Source: Parietichytrium sp. I65-24A | Lineage: Eukaryota > Sar > Bigyra > Thraustochytrida > Thraustochytriidae | Assembly (NCBI GenBank): GCA_012862575.1 | Contig: BLSF01000036.1 | Coordinates: 124,001-188,000 of the forward strand | Length of the DNA: 64,000 nt | Direction: 5' to 3' | In this document: piece by piece, positions 9,371-20,432 of the stretch | How the letters are laid out: each line of letters opens with the position of its first letter | How positions within the stretch are numbered: the stretch's first letter is position 1 | Notes under the pieces: generated by a model | What the model saw: only the letters and a program-made list of their open reading frames with translations | Database searches by the model: none | What the model was told of the DNA's origin: nothing | Program-made: the position numbers and the translations under genes

Positions 9371-10641
9371 TTACATACTTCTCGAGTAGAGAGAGTTGCT
9401 TGCAGCCGCAGAACGCTTCTCTAACTGCTTTGAGTTTGGTGCGTTGACCCTCATGATGTAGTTGTATCGCCGGCGGAAATTTTTGGACTCGTTGAGGGAT
9501 CGCAGCGCGAAGTAATACTTTGCGTATACAGTTCCAGAAATGAAGAGATCCCACTGCAGTAACTTCAGAACATTTCGCTCAAGACGATTTATGCTTTTGA
9601 CAGAGAACTGCGGGTATATCCGAGCAAACTCGATGTTCCAACTTGATAGATCTTGCCACACCTTGGACGCGAGTAGCATACCAGACATGATGATAGGACG
9701 CCAGTTCGTCGCAAGAAGATCGACGTCAGCCCTTTCCATGAGTCTTTCCACGTAAATGAGACACACTACTGAGCACTCGCTACTGAGCTCGGCCTCGACA
9801 AATCTATCGAATCAATGTGTCAGTAACTCTCGATACAACTATGTGACTGGCGCATCTCAAAGCCAACTTACAAATGTCGAATGAAAGAATATATGCGCTC
9901 TACGGTAGGCACCTCTGGGGTTCGGACGATGCGCTCCATACGGTATGGTGTCCAAAGGGGAAGCCTTGGCAGTCGAATGAAAGCATACTTCCACTGGGAT
10001 TTTAGATAAGAATCTTCGTTCAATAGCTCCGTCCCATTTTCCGTTAAAAGAGCGTTTTCGAGATCTCCCCGGAAGCCCCTCAGATCTGGGTTCTCGTCCG
10101 TGCGGTTTGCATTGGCGTTCATCGATGAATTTGCGCCGCTGTAGGTGCGCGTGAGGCCTCCGGTCAGGTTATTCGCGGAAGGAGACTGCATGGTCTCCGC
10201 ACCGCCTTCTCCGTCTTCGTCATAGTCCTCCCAATCGTTTTCAGTGTGAAACGAGCCTCTCAACCGCCTTTTCTCGGAGTTTGAGTCAGAGATGTGGCTT
10301 CTTATCGAATCGCCGCTTCTCGACCCCGCCCCGCTGAAGCCGAATAATTTCCGCCGCTCGCAAACCAGAATGTGTCTGTGCACCACCACACTAACACGCC
10401 TCAAGGTATCGTCACAATGAAGATTCGCCACGGATCCTTTTTGCGACGCAAGATTTTCTCGCTGGTTCTGCCTCAGCGCAGGGGGTTTGTACTTTAACTG
10501 GCCTTTGTTCGCGTTTCGCATCGGCCCAAACGTCTCATACGCCGGTTGGAATTGCCTCTTGTGGCGCGTCCCATCGGACTGCCTACTGAGGTCGCTCGTG
10601 CGCGCATTCCTCTGTTGCTGCCGCTGTTGCTGTTGCTCCAT
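9371..10641 (-). CDS. CCNY: Cyclin Y-family protein, two exons
   Basis: Joining 10641-9872 to 9803-9371 gives a 400-residue protein. The intron (9804-9871, 68 bp) has a GTAAGT donor and ends TAG; splicing restores a continuous cyclin box through the junction RIYSFIRHL-FVEAELSSE. The cyclin box (about residues 240-370) has the cyclin Y/PHO80-like signature: CLIYVERLMERADVDL, then a TNWRPIIMSGMLLASKVW stretch, then NRLERNVLKLLQWDL. Cyclin Y partners CDK14/16-type kinases at membranes in animals, with roles in Wnt and polarity signalling. The N-terminal ~200 residues are low-complexity (poly-Gln at the start, Ser/Asn-rich middle). An upstream motif VVVHRHILVCERRKLFG resembles a region conserved in the family. 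The ATG is at 10639-10641. Confidence 0.85.
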
Positions 10642-11440
10642 GGCGTCGCACTACTTTTGCGCCCACACGCCAGGGGCTGAGACAGCAACACCGCGAAAGC
10701 GAAAATCGCAACCCAGCGCGCGCTCAACACCAATTTCCGCGTTACTGTGCAGCGTACCGCAGCTTTGGCCTTGGCCGCTTGCCGCTGCGAAGCTTGCCAG
10801 TGCTGGACTTGTCCCTTACGTTGCTCGACTTGCTGACGAGCCGCGACAACAACTCCAAAATCGATTCTTCGCCGGAGAGCGCTTCCTCTGTCAACTCTGT
10901 CAGCTTTGTCAGCTCTGCCAGCTTTGTCAGTTCACCGCTTTCGCTGTTCACGATTCGATTCGCGAAACAGACGTGTACTCGAGTATCCACAGTTCCGTAT
11001 CAGCAGAAATGGCTGAATGGGTTTTCGCAGAGAGTGCGTGTGAGTGAGTGAGTGAGTGCTTATGTGCTTATGCTTCAGAGAAGATTTCTTACTTTCTATA
11101 CTTTCTACGTGTAATTACAAGCACAGGCAAAGAGAAGAGACTGGGATATGGGATAGAGGATGCGCATGTCTCGCTGGGCGAAGGTTTTGAGAAACTGGAG
11201 CGGGTTTTGTCGCGTTGCGAATTAGAGTTGAAAGAAAATGGAGAGTAGGTGAGAGTCTAAAGTGGTGAAATGGTTTGTGCGCTAAAAATTGGAATGCGAG
11301 TCCTTTTGATGTGGTGTATAGTAGGAAGCTGCTCACGCCCTTGGCGCGCAAGGGTCTGCGAATGGCGAGCATTCTTTGAAAAGAGAGGATTGAGATGAAT
11401 CGAGAAACGAGTTGTCGCGACGACTCATATTCTAGTCAAA
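10642..11440. other. Intergenic region with CAGCTTTGT-type repeats
   Basis: About 800 bp between the cyclin Y start and the aspartate kinase 3' end. It contains a short imperfect tandem repeat of CAGCTTTGT/CAGCTCTGC words at about 10885-10932 and a GAGTGAGTGAGT microsatellite at about 11038-11055. Small open frames lack support. Confidence 0.5.
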
Positions 11441-12958
11441 TTAGTTGGAGAGGAAGGCATCGTGAATAGTGTGGATGGCCTTGTCCATGTCCTCTTGTGG
11501 GATAACCACGGAGATGTTAATCTCAGAAGCGCCCTGGCTAATCATTTCCAAGCTGATGCCAGCGTTGGAGAGAACGTGGAAGACCTTGCTGGCAAGGCCC
11601 TTCTGGTGGCGCATGCCCGAACCGATGCAAGTAACAATAGCGCGGTTCTCCTCGAATTGTACAGTGCCGTACTCCTCAAGGTCGCGCAGCAGGGAGGTGA
11701 TGGCGCCCTTTGGGGTCGACTCGTGAAGGGTTACAGTCAAATTGGACACAGAGGTGCTGATGAGATCAGCCTTCACCTTGTGCTCAGCGAACTTCTCAAA
11801 AACAGTGGCAAGAAAGCTTGGCGAGTCCAACATGCGGTTGCTCATGAGGTTGAGGACTGGGATGTTCTTCTTGGAGCACACTGCAGCGATTCCTTGGCAA
11901 GAAGTGCCACGCAGCTTGGTGAGCTCATCAATCTTAGCTTCGACGATAGCAGTACCGCCACTGTCAGGCTTGAAGGTGTTGAGGATGTGAATTGGGACCT
12001 TGTCCTCGATGGCACACTCCATAGTGAAAGGGTGGAGTACCTCGTTTCCGAAGTATGTCAGCTCGCTAGCTTCGTCAGGGGTGACAATGGACAAAAGGCG
12101 TGCGGTCATGATTTTGGTCGGGTTTCCGGTGAACACTCCATCGCTTTCCTTCCAGACTTGGAGAGCATCAGCTTGCAGAGCACCGGAACAGAGGGCGGCA
12201 GTGAGGTCAGTGTATCCGCGGCCTACGCCCTTGATAATTCCGCGGTTTACGCTACCAAAGAAACCGGAGACAACAGGGATGATGTTTTGCTTGACCAAAG
12301 GGTTGAGCATCGTTGCGAAGGTTCGCTTGGCCTTGTGTTGGTATCCTCGTCGGGATGTGTCTAGTCCTTGAGGGAATGCGTTAGAAAGGTCGACGTAGGA
12401 GCTCTTGTAGCCCATCTCGCGCAGCACACACGCGACGAGTCCAGCGCTAAGACGCTCTCCACAGCCGATCACCATATCGTGGGAGCGTGGGGAGATTTCG
12501 CGAATGACTCCAAGAGATTCGCAGAAAGAGCGTGTGCGGTCCAACTCGGTTTGCACAAAAGCTTTTGCGTCTTCCTTGATGGCCCTGTTGTTAAGCATGG
12601 AATAAATGATATCCATATGTGTGTCTTCGATCTTCTCCAGGTAGGACAGGTACTCTTGCTGATTGACAGCACCCTCCGCAGCGGCCAGAAGCCTGGAGGT
12701 GGTTCCTTCCTGCTTGGTCTCGCTCGACAATGCGGACACGACAGCCACCACATTCTTCTTATTTTCTTCGCTGTAATGTGAGGTGATGATCTCTGCCACG
12801 CGCTCCATCTTCTCCGGAGTGCCCAGACTGGTACCTCCGAACTTTTGCACCACTACAGTTCCATCCACTTCCCTCGACGTGGAGAATGCACGCACATACA
12901 CGCTGCCGCTCAGACGCCAGCCTCCGGCTGCGCGCCCTGCTCTTGCCAAAAGACCCAT
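11441..12958 (-). CDS. Aspartate kinase, fungal Hom3-like, putative mitochondrial
   Basis: A 505-residue monofunctional aspartokinase, the first step from aspartate to homoserine, threonine, methionine and (where present) lysine. The kinase domain starts with VVVQKFGGTSLGTPEKM and carries the SALSSETK region, CGERLSAGL and GRGYTDLTAAL. Two C-terminal ACT domains (about 370-505) are the usual sites of amino-acid feedback control. No homoserine dehydrogenase follows, so this is the Hom3/LysC layout. The first ~33 residues are Arg/Ala/Ser-rich with no acidic residue until SREVDG (MGLLARAGRAAGGWRLSG..), which looks like a mitochondrial presequence; localisation is inferred. Single exon; ATG at 12956-12958. 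A 12-copy 7-bp repeat lies 114 bp upstream. Confidence 0.9.
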   Translation of the reverse strand: MGLLARAGRAAGGWRLSGSVYVRAFSTSREVDGTVVVQKFGGTSLGTPEKMERVAEIITSHYSEENKKNVVAVVSALSSETKQEGTTSRLLAAAEGAVNQQEYLSYLEKIEDTHMDIIYSMLNNRAIKEDAKAFVQTELDRTRSFCESLGVIREISPRSHDMVIGCGERLSAGLVACVLREMGYKSSYVDLSNAFPQGLDTSRRGYQHKAKRTFATMLNPLVKQNIIPVVSGFFGSVNRGIIKGVGRGYTDLTAALCSGALQADALQVWKESDGVFTGNPTKIMTARLLSIVTPDEASELTYFGNEVLHPFTMECAIEDKVPIHILNTFKPDSGGTAIVEAKIDELTKLRGTSCQGIAAVCSKKNIPVLNLMSNRMLDSPSFLATVFEKFAEHKVKADLISTSVSNLTVTLHESTPKGAITSLLRDLEEYGTVQFEENRAIVTCIGSGMRHQKGLASKVFHVLSNAGISLEMISQGASEINISVVIPQEDMDKAIHTIHDAFLSN

Positions 12959-13071
12959 CTTCCCGGCGTAGCAATGTATCGTCCCTTCTCCCGCCGCTGC
13001 GCCAGCGCACCTTGTCGACTCCTCTTCGCAGCTGCACTTGCACTTGGCTCTTCTCGCGGTTGGCGCTCAGT

Positions 13072-13155
13072 TGACCTGTGACCTGTGACCTGTGACCTGT
13101 GACCTGTGACCTGTGACCTGTGACCTGTGACCTGTGACCTGTGACCTGTGACCTG
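13072..13155. repeat. Tandem repeat, TGACCTG x 12 (7-bp unit)
   Basis: Twelve perfect head-to-tail copies of a 7-bp unit cover 84 bp, 114-197 bp upstream of the aspartate kinase ATG (minus strand). It would lie in the promoter or 5' leader of that gene. Confidence 0.95.
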
Positions 13156-14156
13156 TTGTTTCTTTCTGTTCTGTCCGCTGATTATAGAATTCACTCTTTC
13201 AGCTCTCAGCAATCTCAGCCTATCAGTACATCCTTCAATAGTATCCGTCACACTACCCGGACTACCCGGACCGCGAATCCTCTGTGCCTTCGACGTTTCG
13301 TCTGTCTATGTGTGCCTATGTGTCTATGTTGTCTATGTTGACTTATGTGTTGTCAGACCACGGTCGTCTCTTAGCTCCCTCTTTTTCCATATTTTCCCAT
13401 CATGATCACATGTGCCTGTCTGGTCAGGTCAACACAATCATCGTCCCGGCGCTAGGCCCTTCCACCAAAATACACTAGGAGTCCGGTGCTCGTCGGCTGG
13501 CCTACGCGTCGGCATAATATTGCCGTAAGAGCGCGAGCAGGTCTGTCGAGCGGGGGCGCGCGATGTCTGGTAACAGGGAGTTTTAGGACGATGCGCGGAG
13601 GGAGAGGGGGAGAGTGGCGGCGCCAGTGATAGCGGGACCAGAGTGGAGAAGGTGACGTTTGAAGGTCTGGCAGCCAGCGATTGCAACTCGTCGCAGTCGC
13701 GCATGGTCAAGTGAGTGCGAAAAATTGCAAGTTTTTCATGAAAGCTCCGACGAGACGCCCATGAGATTGAACATGTTTGTCTAAACATGTCTAAACGATC
13801 TAAACGAGCTCCGAATCTGACAACCGTGAATGTTGCACCGTGAGCACGATGACTCGAGGCGACAATGAGAGCAATGAGAGCAGAGAAACTTGAAGGGTAG
13901 TCAGCTCTGGACACTCTGGACCCGACGACTTAATACAGGCGAGCCTAGCTAGCGCGTTCTCATGCGTTCTCGCGTTGTTCCGGTGGCGAAACTGCAACCG
14001 TTGCACCGCGACTTGGGCACACGTGTCGCACACTCCCGTCGGTCCGTCGATGTCCCCAAGTATCAGAATCGGTAAAAGCATAAAAGCATACCCGATCGGA
14101 AGCCAGCATTCCGGCCATTTTTTACCATTTTTTACCTGATACTCACAGTCAGTACA

Positions 14157-14168
14157 GGTACCGGTACC
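14157..14168. promoter_or_regulatory. 12-bp palindrome GGTACCGGTACC
   Basis: A perfect palindrome, three bases after a CACAGTCAGTA 11-mer (14144-14154). It is one of seven TACCGGTA sites in the window. A role in protein binding is inference. Confidence 0.4.
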
Positions 14169-14816
14169 TGCACCTTGCACCCGCACGACCTCCCATTTCG
14201 GTTCCCGAGAAAAGAACCCTCTGGGAACCCAACTCGCAGAACACGCAGCCCATAGTTCGAAAAGGGTCAGGGTTTGGGTTAGGGTACGGCGAGGGGATAG
14301 ATGAGATGCATGAGATACATGACATCTAACATCATCCAATAGATGGGATAGTTAGTTGAAGTGGGCCAGGTTGAGAGAATGTGAGAATGGAAGAAAGAGT
14401 GAATGCGAATCCAAAATCGGGAATGGCGAAGCGTCTCGGAGACGTTGAGCAATAGATTGGCCAATTTGGGCGACCCCACCGACGTGCACAGTCGCCAAAA
14501 CGAGGAGAGCGAGGTCAACAAGATCCGCGTTGGTTCTAACTGGCGCAGAGAAAGAAAGAAAGAGAGAGAGTGGGTCGTCCGCCGAGTTGGCACATAGTTG
14601 TTTGTCGGTGGTTGAGATATTGGAGACCAAGTCCGGGGGAAGCTGGCGCCAAGCAAGCAGATATTTGACCTTTGAGGGACCTGGAGATTTCCATCCACCC
14701 ACCAACCCACCCGTGCGCGTTGGGTTTTGTCTTCGAGAAGTTGTTATTGCTTATTCTCGCCGCGGGGTGAAACCGAGATATATTTGAACCTTGCGGTCGC
14801 CGAAAAACAAGAAAAC

Positions 14817-17600
14817 ATGGATAAGCTTGCGCGGAAGGTGGCTTACACCAATGGAAATGGCGAGCACGTGTTTGAAGTGCGATCGCAACTAGAGGCCAGG
14901 CTGCCTCTGCTCGTTGAGCTGTATAATCGACACCCAAAGCTTGTGAGAGCCTTGACCACGAACACCCCAAGCAAGGCGAGGCAGAGTTGGCCTTACCTTG
15001 GCGGAAAATTGCTGGACCTCCATATTCTCTTTCAGCAAGTGCTAACCCATGGCGGATTCGACGTCGTGGTGGATCGGAAGCTTTGGCAGCTATGTGGACA
15101 TGCCCTGTACCTGCCAAAGTCCTGCACAGCAATGTCTTCGAATCTGAAAGGCAACTACGAGAAATATTTGCAAGGTATCGAGCAGGATATCCGCGCATGG
15201 CTAGCATCGAGGCCGTTGTCAAGCAACGGACACTCCGGGGATGCGAACGGATTTGAGGGCTCGTCAAGGAAGCGGCCAAGACTCACGCAAAAGGATGGTG
15301 CGATAGACTACTCCATGTTTGTTGAGGAAGCCGGCGCATCTGAGGCCGGAGCAGTAGCGATGGAGTTCAACGCACGCGCAATGATGCCTCAAGAGCTACT
15401 CGCGTTCCCGGAGTTTGGTTATAACTGCCTCCCAGAGAGGAGGTCTCTTTTCCTTGACATCCGCAATCACATTCTCCTCAAGTGGGTGAAATCCGTCAAA
15501 CAAGAGCTCTTGCTGGAACAGGACATTATTGCACCTCTACGGCAGCAGTATGGCAACTCTGAGGCATGCGCTTCGATTCTTGAGTGGGGTTTGATTGCTC
15601 GGATCTTTCACTTTTTAGAAACGGTCGGCGCTATCAATTGCGGCTGTTTCAAACCCGCCCCGCCGCGGTCTCGCCCCAGAAATTGGATTCCTGGGCGGCT
15701 TGGCTTGACAATGGCTCAAAGACCGCATGTGGTTGTCGTGGGGGCTGGGTTTGCCGGCTTAGCGGCAGCAAAGCAGCTGATTTACTTTGGCTACAACGTG
15801 ACGGTCGTGGAAGCTCGCGGACGCGTTGGAGGTCGCGTGCTCACAGACCGCTCTTTCAATGGCGCCGCTGTTGACCTTGGTGCAATGCTGATTACTGGCG
15901 GAGTGGCCCATCCTTGTAACTTACTCACCTATCAACTCGACCAGCCTCGTCACACGGTTAATTCGCAATGCCCCCTTCTCTGGAGTGACGGCAGGGCACA
16001 GCCAAAAGTTCAATCGTCTCTGGATACCGAGGTCGAAGACGTCTTCTTGACAGCCTCTCAAAAGGCTGTCGAAAAGAAGACGGCACTCGTGGCGGACCCG
16101 AATTTTGCGGGAAGGACGTTTGTTCCTGGCAGGACAGCTTCAGCTGGCAGCGGAGCAGTTTTTGCCGGCCCAAACAAAGAGCCTTCGTATGACGTCCCTC
16201 TTCAATCAGCATTGGATGAGCTGATAGCCAAAGCTCGCTCAACGCAGGACTCCAGTCGGAAAGCCTTGCTCCAGTGGCACATGGCAAACCTCGAATACGC
16301 TTGTGCAACAGAGCTGAAAAACGTGTCCAATACGCATTGGGATCAGGACGACGAGTACAGCTTTCAAGGACCGCATTACCTCCTTCCAAACGGATTTCAA
16401 ACGCTTGCGTATGGCCTCGCTAGTAGCGCTGGTCTTGGAAACTTTCAGTTTAACACAGCAGTGACAAAGGTGGACAGCACAAGTGGCTCGGGGGTTCAGC
16501 TCTTGGTTCAAAACACGGAGTCTCGCGAACAAAAGGTCATCAGTGCGGACGCTGTTGTCATGACGCTCCCGCTCGGGGTGCTTAAGGACGCAAGCGTGGA
16601 ATTTGATCCTCCCTTACCGGCCTGGAAGACTGATGCAATTTCCAAGCTAGGCTTTGGCAATCTCAACAAGGTCGTGCTGGAATTCCCACATGTGTTTTGG
16701 GATGAACACTTTGATGTCTCTGGGAGGGTGGTGTCCGAAAACGACCGAAAGGAGACGAGGTTGCCGGTGCCGCACCTTCCACAAGAGTCTTTCACCTATG
16801 CCGACCGTCGCGGCGAGTTCTTCACTTGCTGGTCCCTGAATCGGTATATGCCCGACAGGCGTCCTATTATGCTCTTTCTGGTTGCCGGTCGTGCTGCGAA
16901 CAACGTGGAGCATGTGCCAGACAATCAAGTCGTTCAGAGCTTGATGGAGGCGTTGAAAGACATGTATCCATCTACCAAGGTTCCAGACCCAATCCGCGCC
17001 ACGGTCACAAAGTGGGCCTCGGATCCTTACGCTCGTGGAGCGTACTCATACGTTGCAGTTGGTTCGACTGGTCACGACTACGATGCGTTGGCAGAGCAGA
17101 TTTCCGATCGCGTGTATTTTGCTGGGGAGGCAAGTTCACGCCATCACCCTGCCACCACAGGCGGCGCATTTTTGACGGGTCTTCGCGAGGCTTGCAAGGT
17201 GGCGTGCGCGTTTGGGCGCGAAGTTCAAACCTACTCTGGGGACACGATGGATTCAAACACATTGTTCACTAATACATCAGCTTGGTATGGTCTTTCCGAG
17301 CAAGCGACTCTCTTGCCCAACGACGAGTATCTGGACACGGTGTGGGTTCGACATAGTACCGAGCCTGGGCGGCGTGGCGTGACGGCCGCAAAGGCAGCTT
17401 CGTCAAACTTCGGTGAGCAGTCAGCCACTTCTCCCATCAAGAAGAAGAAGCGCTCCAAGACTGGGATCCCGTTGGAGTTTTCTGTTCCCGAGTTGCCGAA
17501 GAATCTCTCTGAGTTTTCACAAAACAAACAATCCGCCGACGCCTCCGACGAAAAGAAAAAGATCCCCAAAGAGAACATTCGCCAAATATTGGCCATATGA
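14817..17600 (+). CDS. LSD1/KDM1-type histone demethylase with N-terminal ARID domain
   Basis: A 927-residue intronless protein from the ATG at 14817. Domains in order: an ARID DNA-binding domain at about 55-125 ([20 protein letters not shown] and [11 protein letters not shown]), a basic linker, a SWIRM domain at about 185-280 ([20 protein letters not shown] and [20 protein letters not shown]), and an FAD amine oxidase domain from about 303. The FAD fold shows [41 protein letters not shown] with HWDQDDEY, and [19 protein letters not shown]. The LSD1 catalytic Lys equivalent is kept in [17 protein letters not shown]. The ~100-residue Tower insertion that docks CoREST in LSD1 is absent, as in LSD2/KDM1B. 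The likely role is FAD-dependent removal of H3K4 methylation. A C-terminal KKKKRSK run could be a nuclear signal. Confidence 0.9.
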   Translation: MDKLARKVAYTNGNGEHVFEVRSQLEARLPLLVELYNRHPKLVRALTTNTPSKARQSWPYLGGKLLDLHILFQQVLTHGGFDVVVDRKLWQLCGHALYLPKSCTAMSSNLKGNYEKYLQGIEQDIRAWLASRPLSSNGHSGDANGFEGSSRKRPRLTQKDGAIDYSMFVEEAGASEAGAVAMEFNARAMMPQELLAFPEFGYNCLPERRSLFLDIRNHILLKWVKSVKQELLLEQDIIAPLRQQYGNSEACASILEWGLIARIFHFLETVGAINCGCFKPAPPRSRPRNWIPGRLGLTMAQRPHVVVVGAGFAGLAAAKQLIYFGYNVTVVEARGRVGGRVLTDRSFNGAAVDLGAMLITGGVAHPCNLLTYQLDQPRHTVNSQCPLLWSDGRAQPKVQSSLDTEVEDVFLTASQKAVEKKTALVADPNFAGRTFVPGRTASAGSGAVFAGPNKEPSYDVPLQSALDELIAKARSTQDSSRKALLQWHMANLEYACATELKNVSNTHWDQDDEYSFQGPHYLLPNGFQTLAYGLASSAGLGNFQFNTAVTKVDSTSGSGVQLLVQNTESREQKVISADAVVMTLPLGVLKDASVEFDPPLPAWKTDAISKLGFGNLNKVVLEFPHVFWDEHFDVSGRVVSENDRKETRLPVPHLPQESFTYADRRGEFFTCWSLNRYMPDRRPIMLFLVAGRAANNVEHVPDNQVVQSLMEALKDMYPSTKVPDPIRATVTKWASDPYARGAYSYVAVGSTGHDYDALAEQISDRVYFAGEASSRHHPATTGGAFLTGLREACKVACAFGREVQTYSGDTMDSNTLFTNTSAWYGLSEQATLLPNDEYLDTVWVRHSTEPGRRGVTAAKAASSNFGEQSATSPIKKKKRSKTGIPLEFSVPELPKNLSEFSQNKQSADASDEKKKIPKENIRQILAI

Positions 17601-17797
17601 TTCTAAAAAAAACTCACAGAAAGCGATTTATAGTTGATGATAGTGGTATGTATTTGTTTTTACCAAAACTACGAGCAGCACAGACGGAATTGTCTGTTGC
17701 TTCTTTTCTCGGGGTGGGAATGAATAGTTGCTCGGACGCGTTGCACAACCCGAGAAAGGGGAGGGAAACATAACAAACTATGTATATATTGATTGAG

Positions 17798-18862
17798 CTA
17801 AGATTCGTTGTCCTCTGCAGGCTTGGTGGCATCAAGACGCTTTTGTGTTTCATTCATCAGCTGTTCCACGCTGTCCATCAAAGTCTTAAATTGAGGGTCT
17901 TGCGCGATGCTTGCGTCGAACTCAATCACCGTCCGAATCATTTCTGCAGCCCTTTCAAGGCACTCAAGCGCATGCGGGTCGTTGTCTGTGGCGATGTGGC
18001 AGCGTGCGAGTAAAAGCCAAACCTCGGCAATCTCGTCATTTTCTTCCAAAAGTTTTTCCAAAAATTGAATGGCATGCTCATGCTCGCCAACTTCGACCAG
18101 GATACGAGACGAAGCAGCTCGGAACTCAAACGGAGGTATCAGCTCCTCCAGCTCATCCAAATCAACGTTTTGCTCGTCTTCTTCCATGGCCTTGCTCCCA
18201 GCCTCAGCACCGTCTTCCTCGTCGTCGTCGTCGGAAACGGCGCTGTCGATTTTCTTGTCGCGCTTCTCCATCAAAGTCTCCATTATCTTCACAGCTCGCA
18301 CAATAAGGTCTTTTGCTTCTTCTGGTTTGCACTGACTAATTTTGAAGCTCGCCAGACCTTGAAGAGCTTGTGGGTTCTCCGGCGATGCTTCAAGCGCGGC
18401 GAGGAGGTACTTTTCGCATCTACTCTCGGCGTCCTCCTCAAAGCACAAATCGCTCATGAAAAGCTCTGCCAAGCTGCAAAACGCTGCACACAACTGCCGC
18501 CCAATCATGTGCACTGACGAATAATCGCTGCTCTCGTTGGCGGCAGCGCCCTGCTTCCGCAACACCTCGATGCCCTTCTCGTACCACACCATGGCCTCCT
18601 TGCCGCTCTCCAATTGACCGACATACATGTACAAGCCCCCGTCCTCAGGCTCCAGCTCCGCGCACTTTTTGAACGCTGTCTTGGCGTCCTCTACTTGGCC
18701 CATCTCCATCATGGCCTCTCCCAGCAACCGCAGAATGTCTACATTTGATGGCTCCAGCTCGTGCGCTCTCTTGAAAAACTGCAGCGCAAGCTCCTCGTTG
18801 CCGGACGCCAAGATCTGCTGCGCCTTTTCAGCGATGGCGCCCGCGTCTTCTTTCGCGTCCAT
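17798..18862 (-). CDS. Acl4-like TPR chaperone of ribosomal protein uL4
   Basis: A 354-residue TPR protein. The repeats include ELALQFFKRAHELEPSNVDI near the N-terminus, DAKTAFKKCAELEPEDGGL, and a C-terminal set (HAIQFLEKLLEENDEIAEVW, HALECLERAAEMI). A strongly acidic loop (DDDDEED ... EEDEQNVDLDELEELIPPF) sits about two thirds along. This order of TPRs, the GIEVLRKQG block and the acidic segment match the Acl4 family, which holds newly made ribosomal protein uL4 (Rpl4) until it joins pre-60S particles. The assignment is by family resemblance; a generic TPR co-chaperone is the alternative. Single exon; ATG at 18860-18862. It is convergent with the demethylase and divergent from the next gene. 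Confidence 0.7.
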   Translation of the reverse strand: MDAKEDAGAIAEKAQQILASGNEELALQFFKRAHELEPSNVDILRLLGEAMMEMGQVEDAKTAFKKCAELEPEDGGLYMYVGQLESGKEAMVWYEKGIEVLRKQGAAANESSDYSSVHMIGRQLCAAFCSLAELFMSDLCFEEDAESRCEKYLLAALEASPENPQALQGLASFKISQCKPEEAKDLIVRAVKIMETLMEKRDKKIDSAVSDDDDEEDGAEAGSKAMEEDEQNVDLDELEELIPPFEFRAASSRILVEVGEHEHAIQFLEKLLEENDEIAEVWLLLARCHIATDNDPHALECLERAAEMIRTVIEFDASIAQDPQFKTLMDSVEQLMNETQKRLDATKPAEDNES

Positions 18863-19702
18863 ACTTACTTATACCTTTCTCCAACAGATACAAACCCTCG
18901 CCGATTGCTTCCAACTTTAGAAAAGCTTTTAACTTGCTTCCAAATTGCTTTTAACTTTTGCTTCCAACTTGCACTTTCGCCCAGCTGCTCCGGAACTGCG
19001 GGAGAACACAGAGTTTATTTTTAAATACTTTATAACCTCACGGCCGTCGGTTTCCGCGCGAACAAAATGCGTTCCTCACCGCGTGCGTTGGCGAGGGGCG
19101 CGCACGTCCTCGCGTACTCTGAGCGTTTCTGCGATGCTACGTGCGCAGCTATCGCGACTAGTAGACTAGTGCGTCCTGTCTTGGACGACCGAAATGCGTT
19201 CCGTACGACGAGGCGCCCAAGGTACCGTTCCTTTGTTCGCTCGTCTCTTGGATTCCTTTGATCGCGAACAAAGAGCGGGTCTTTACATCGAGTTCTAGTT
19301 CAAGCTCTACCCACACTATGCTATATGTGTACACTACCGGTATGTATGGTATGTCATGGTCATGGTGTGCATTAGATCCGTTCAGCAAATCCGGTCATTA
19401 CTGGGTGAAATAAGACAATTGGTAAGAGTTGTGCATGTGTTAGTTCATTTTGCCTTCTGTAAAGAGAATGAGAAGAGAGAAAGCAGAGAGGAGAAATGAG
19501 AAATGAGAAAGGGAAAGAAGGTGGACACTCACTAATTGTAGGGGAAGCGAGTTGCCTCGTGGGAAGACGAAAAGAGCGACGAGCAGCGAAAAGAGCGACG
19601 AGCAGCGCACTTTCGTCGTAGAGGAGCAGCGGGCGAATTGTTCCAAACAGGCGTTCGTTTTAGTGTCTGTGTTTGTTTGGGAGGGAGAGAGATAGCGGCG
19701 AG
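18863..19702. promoter_or_regulatory. Divergent promoter region
   Basis: An 840-bp gap between divergent genes, with repeated CTTCCAACTT-type words near 18900-18970 and a TACCGGTA palindrome at 19335-19342. No gene is seen. Confidence 0.45.
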
Positions 19703-20264
19703 ATGGATCTCGCTCTGACCAGGGACCTCAGGAAGAAGTACCCTTCGTTGGAGAACAAGAGCTTCGCAAGAGGGTCGCAGAAATTTCACAAGACCTCGAG
19801 CGATTTGGGCAATACGCTGGAGGTGTTGCGTGGGCAGTTGAAGGATTTGCAGAGGGAGATTCGGGCGGACAGGGTTGGCAAGAAAGAGTTTGAGGACCAG
19901 ATTGCTCTGCTGACCCGAAAAAGGGAACTTATTCAGAAAAACTATGACGCAAACGCTGCATGGGCGAAGGAATTTGATGAAGCAATTGGGCCATTCGAGC
20001 AAAAGTAAGTTTCTAAGCGATAATTTCTCGCCGTGGCAATGGAAGTCTGAGGTTGTGGAACTAACTCTTGTGCGGTGTTTTCTGTATTTTTTGTTTCTGT
20101 GTCCCAGGTATCATGGCCTGACAGGCGAAATTAGTGGCCTCTACGACAACGCAAAAGCACAGCATGGAAAGGGTGTGGAGCTGCTTGTACAGGAGTTCAG
20201 ATACCATCCCGCATTCAAACGATGGAACGATGACTTCACTGCAATCCCTTTTCGGCCGAAATGA
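19703..20264 (+). CDS. Small conserved-looking coiled-coil protein, two exons
   Basis: Exons 19703-20004 and 20108-20264 give 152 residues. The 103-bp intron has a GTAAGT donor and a pyrimidine-rich tract ending CCCAG, and splicing joins GPFEQK to YHGLTGEISGLYDNAK in frame. The protein is helical: KYPSLENKSFARGSQKFHK, a central coiled coil with heptad-like Leu/Ile, and a C-terminal motif HPAFKRWNDDFTAIPF. It ends cleanly at FRPK. I do not recognise the family. The sharp, non-repetitive motifs suggest conservation, and a ciliary role is possible given the organism but not shown. The ATG at 19703 is used; the open frame extends upstream without another ATG. Confidence 0.75.
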
Positions 20265-20432
20265 ACTCGACTAGGCCAACCCTACCCGAAGAACGTGTCA
20301 GACGCGAAGGCTTTCTTGATCTGTTTTTATCTCGTTGGATCTTTTTTATATAAAGAAACATGATTTTGCCTGCATAGATAAGAAGAAGGTGCTTCAGTGA
20401 CGCAAGGGTCTTCGTTGCTGCACTACGAAGGG

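Larger units (their letters stand above)
12959..14816. other. 1.86-kb divergent intergenic region, no gene seen
   Basis: This lies between the divergent aspartate kinase and demethylase genes. It holds the TGACCTG minisatellite (13072-13155), the 11-mer CACAGTCAGTA at 14144-14154, the palindrome GGTACCGGTACC at 14157-14168, and a short telomere-like GGGTTTGGGTTAGGG run near 14264-14285. The open frames here are short, mostly lack a good ATG, and show no recognisable domain. Confidence 0.5.

Noticed and set aside
11462-12364. A 300-codon plus-strand open frame
   Set aside because: It is antisense to the aspartate kinase gene, has no recognisable domain and no good ATG context; its openness follows from the codon use of the real gene.
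13800-14339. A 179-codon minus-strand open frame in the large intergenic gap
   Set aside because: No convincing ATG, no domain, and it spans the palindrome and telomere-like run; it looks non-coding.
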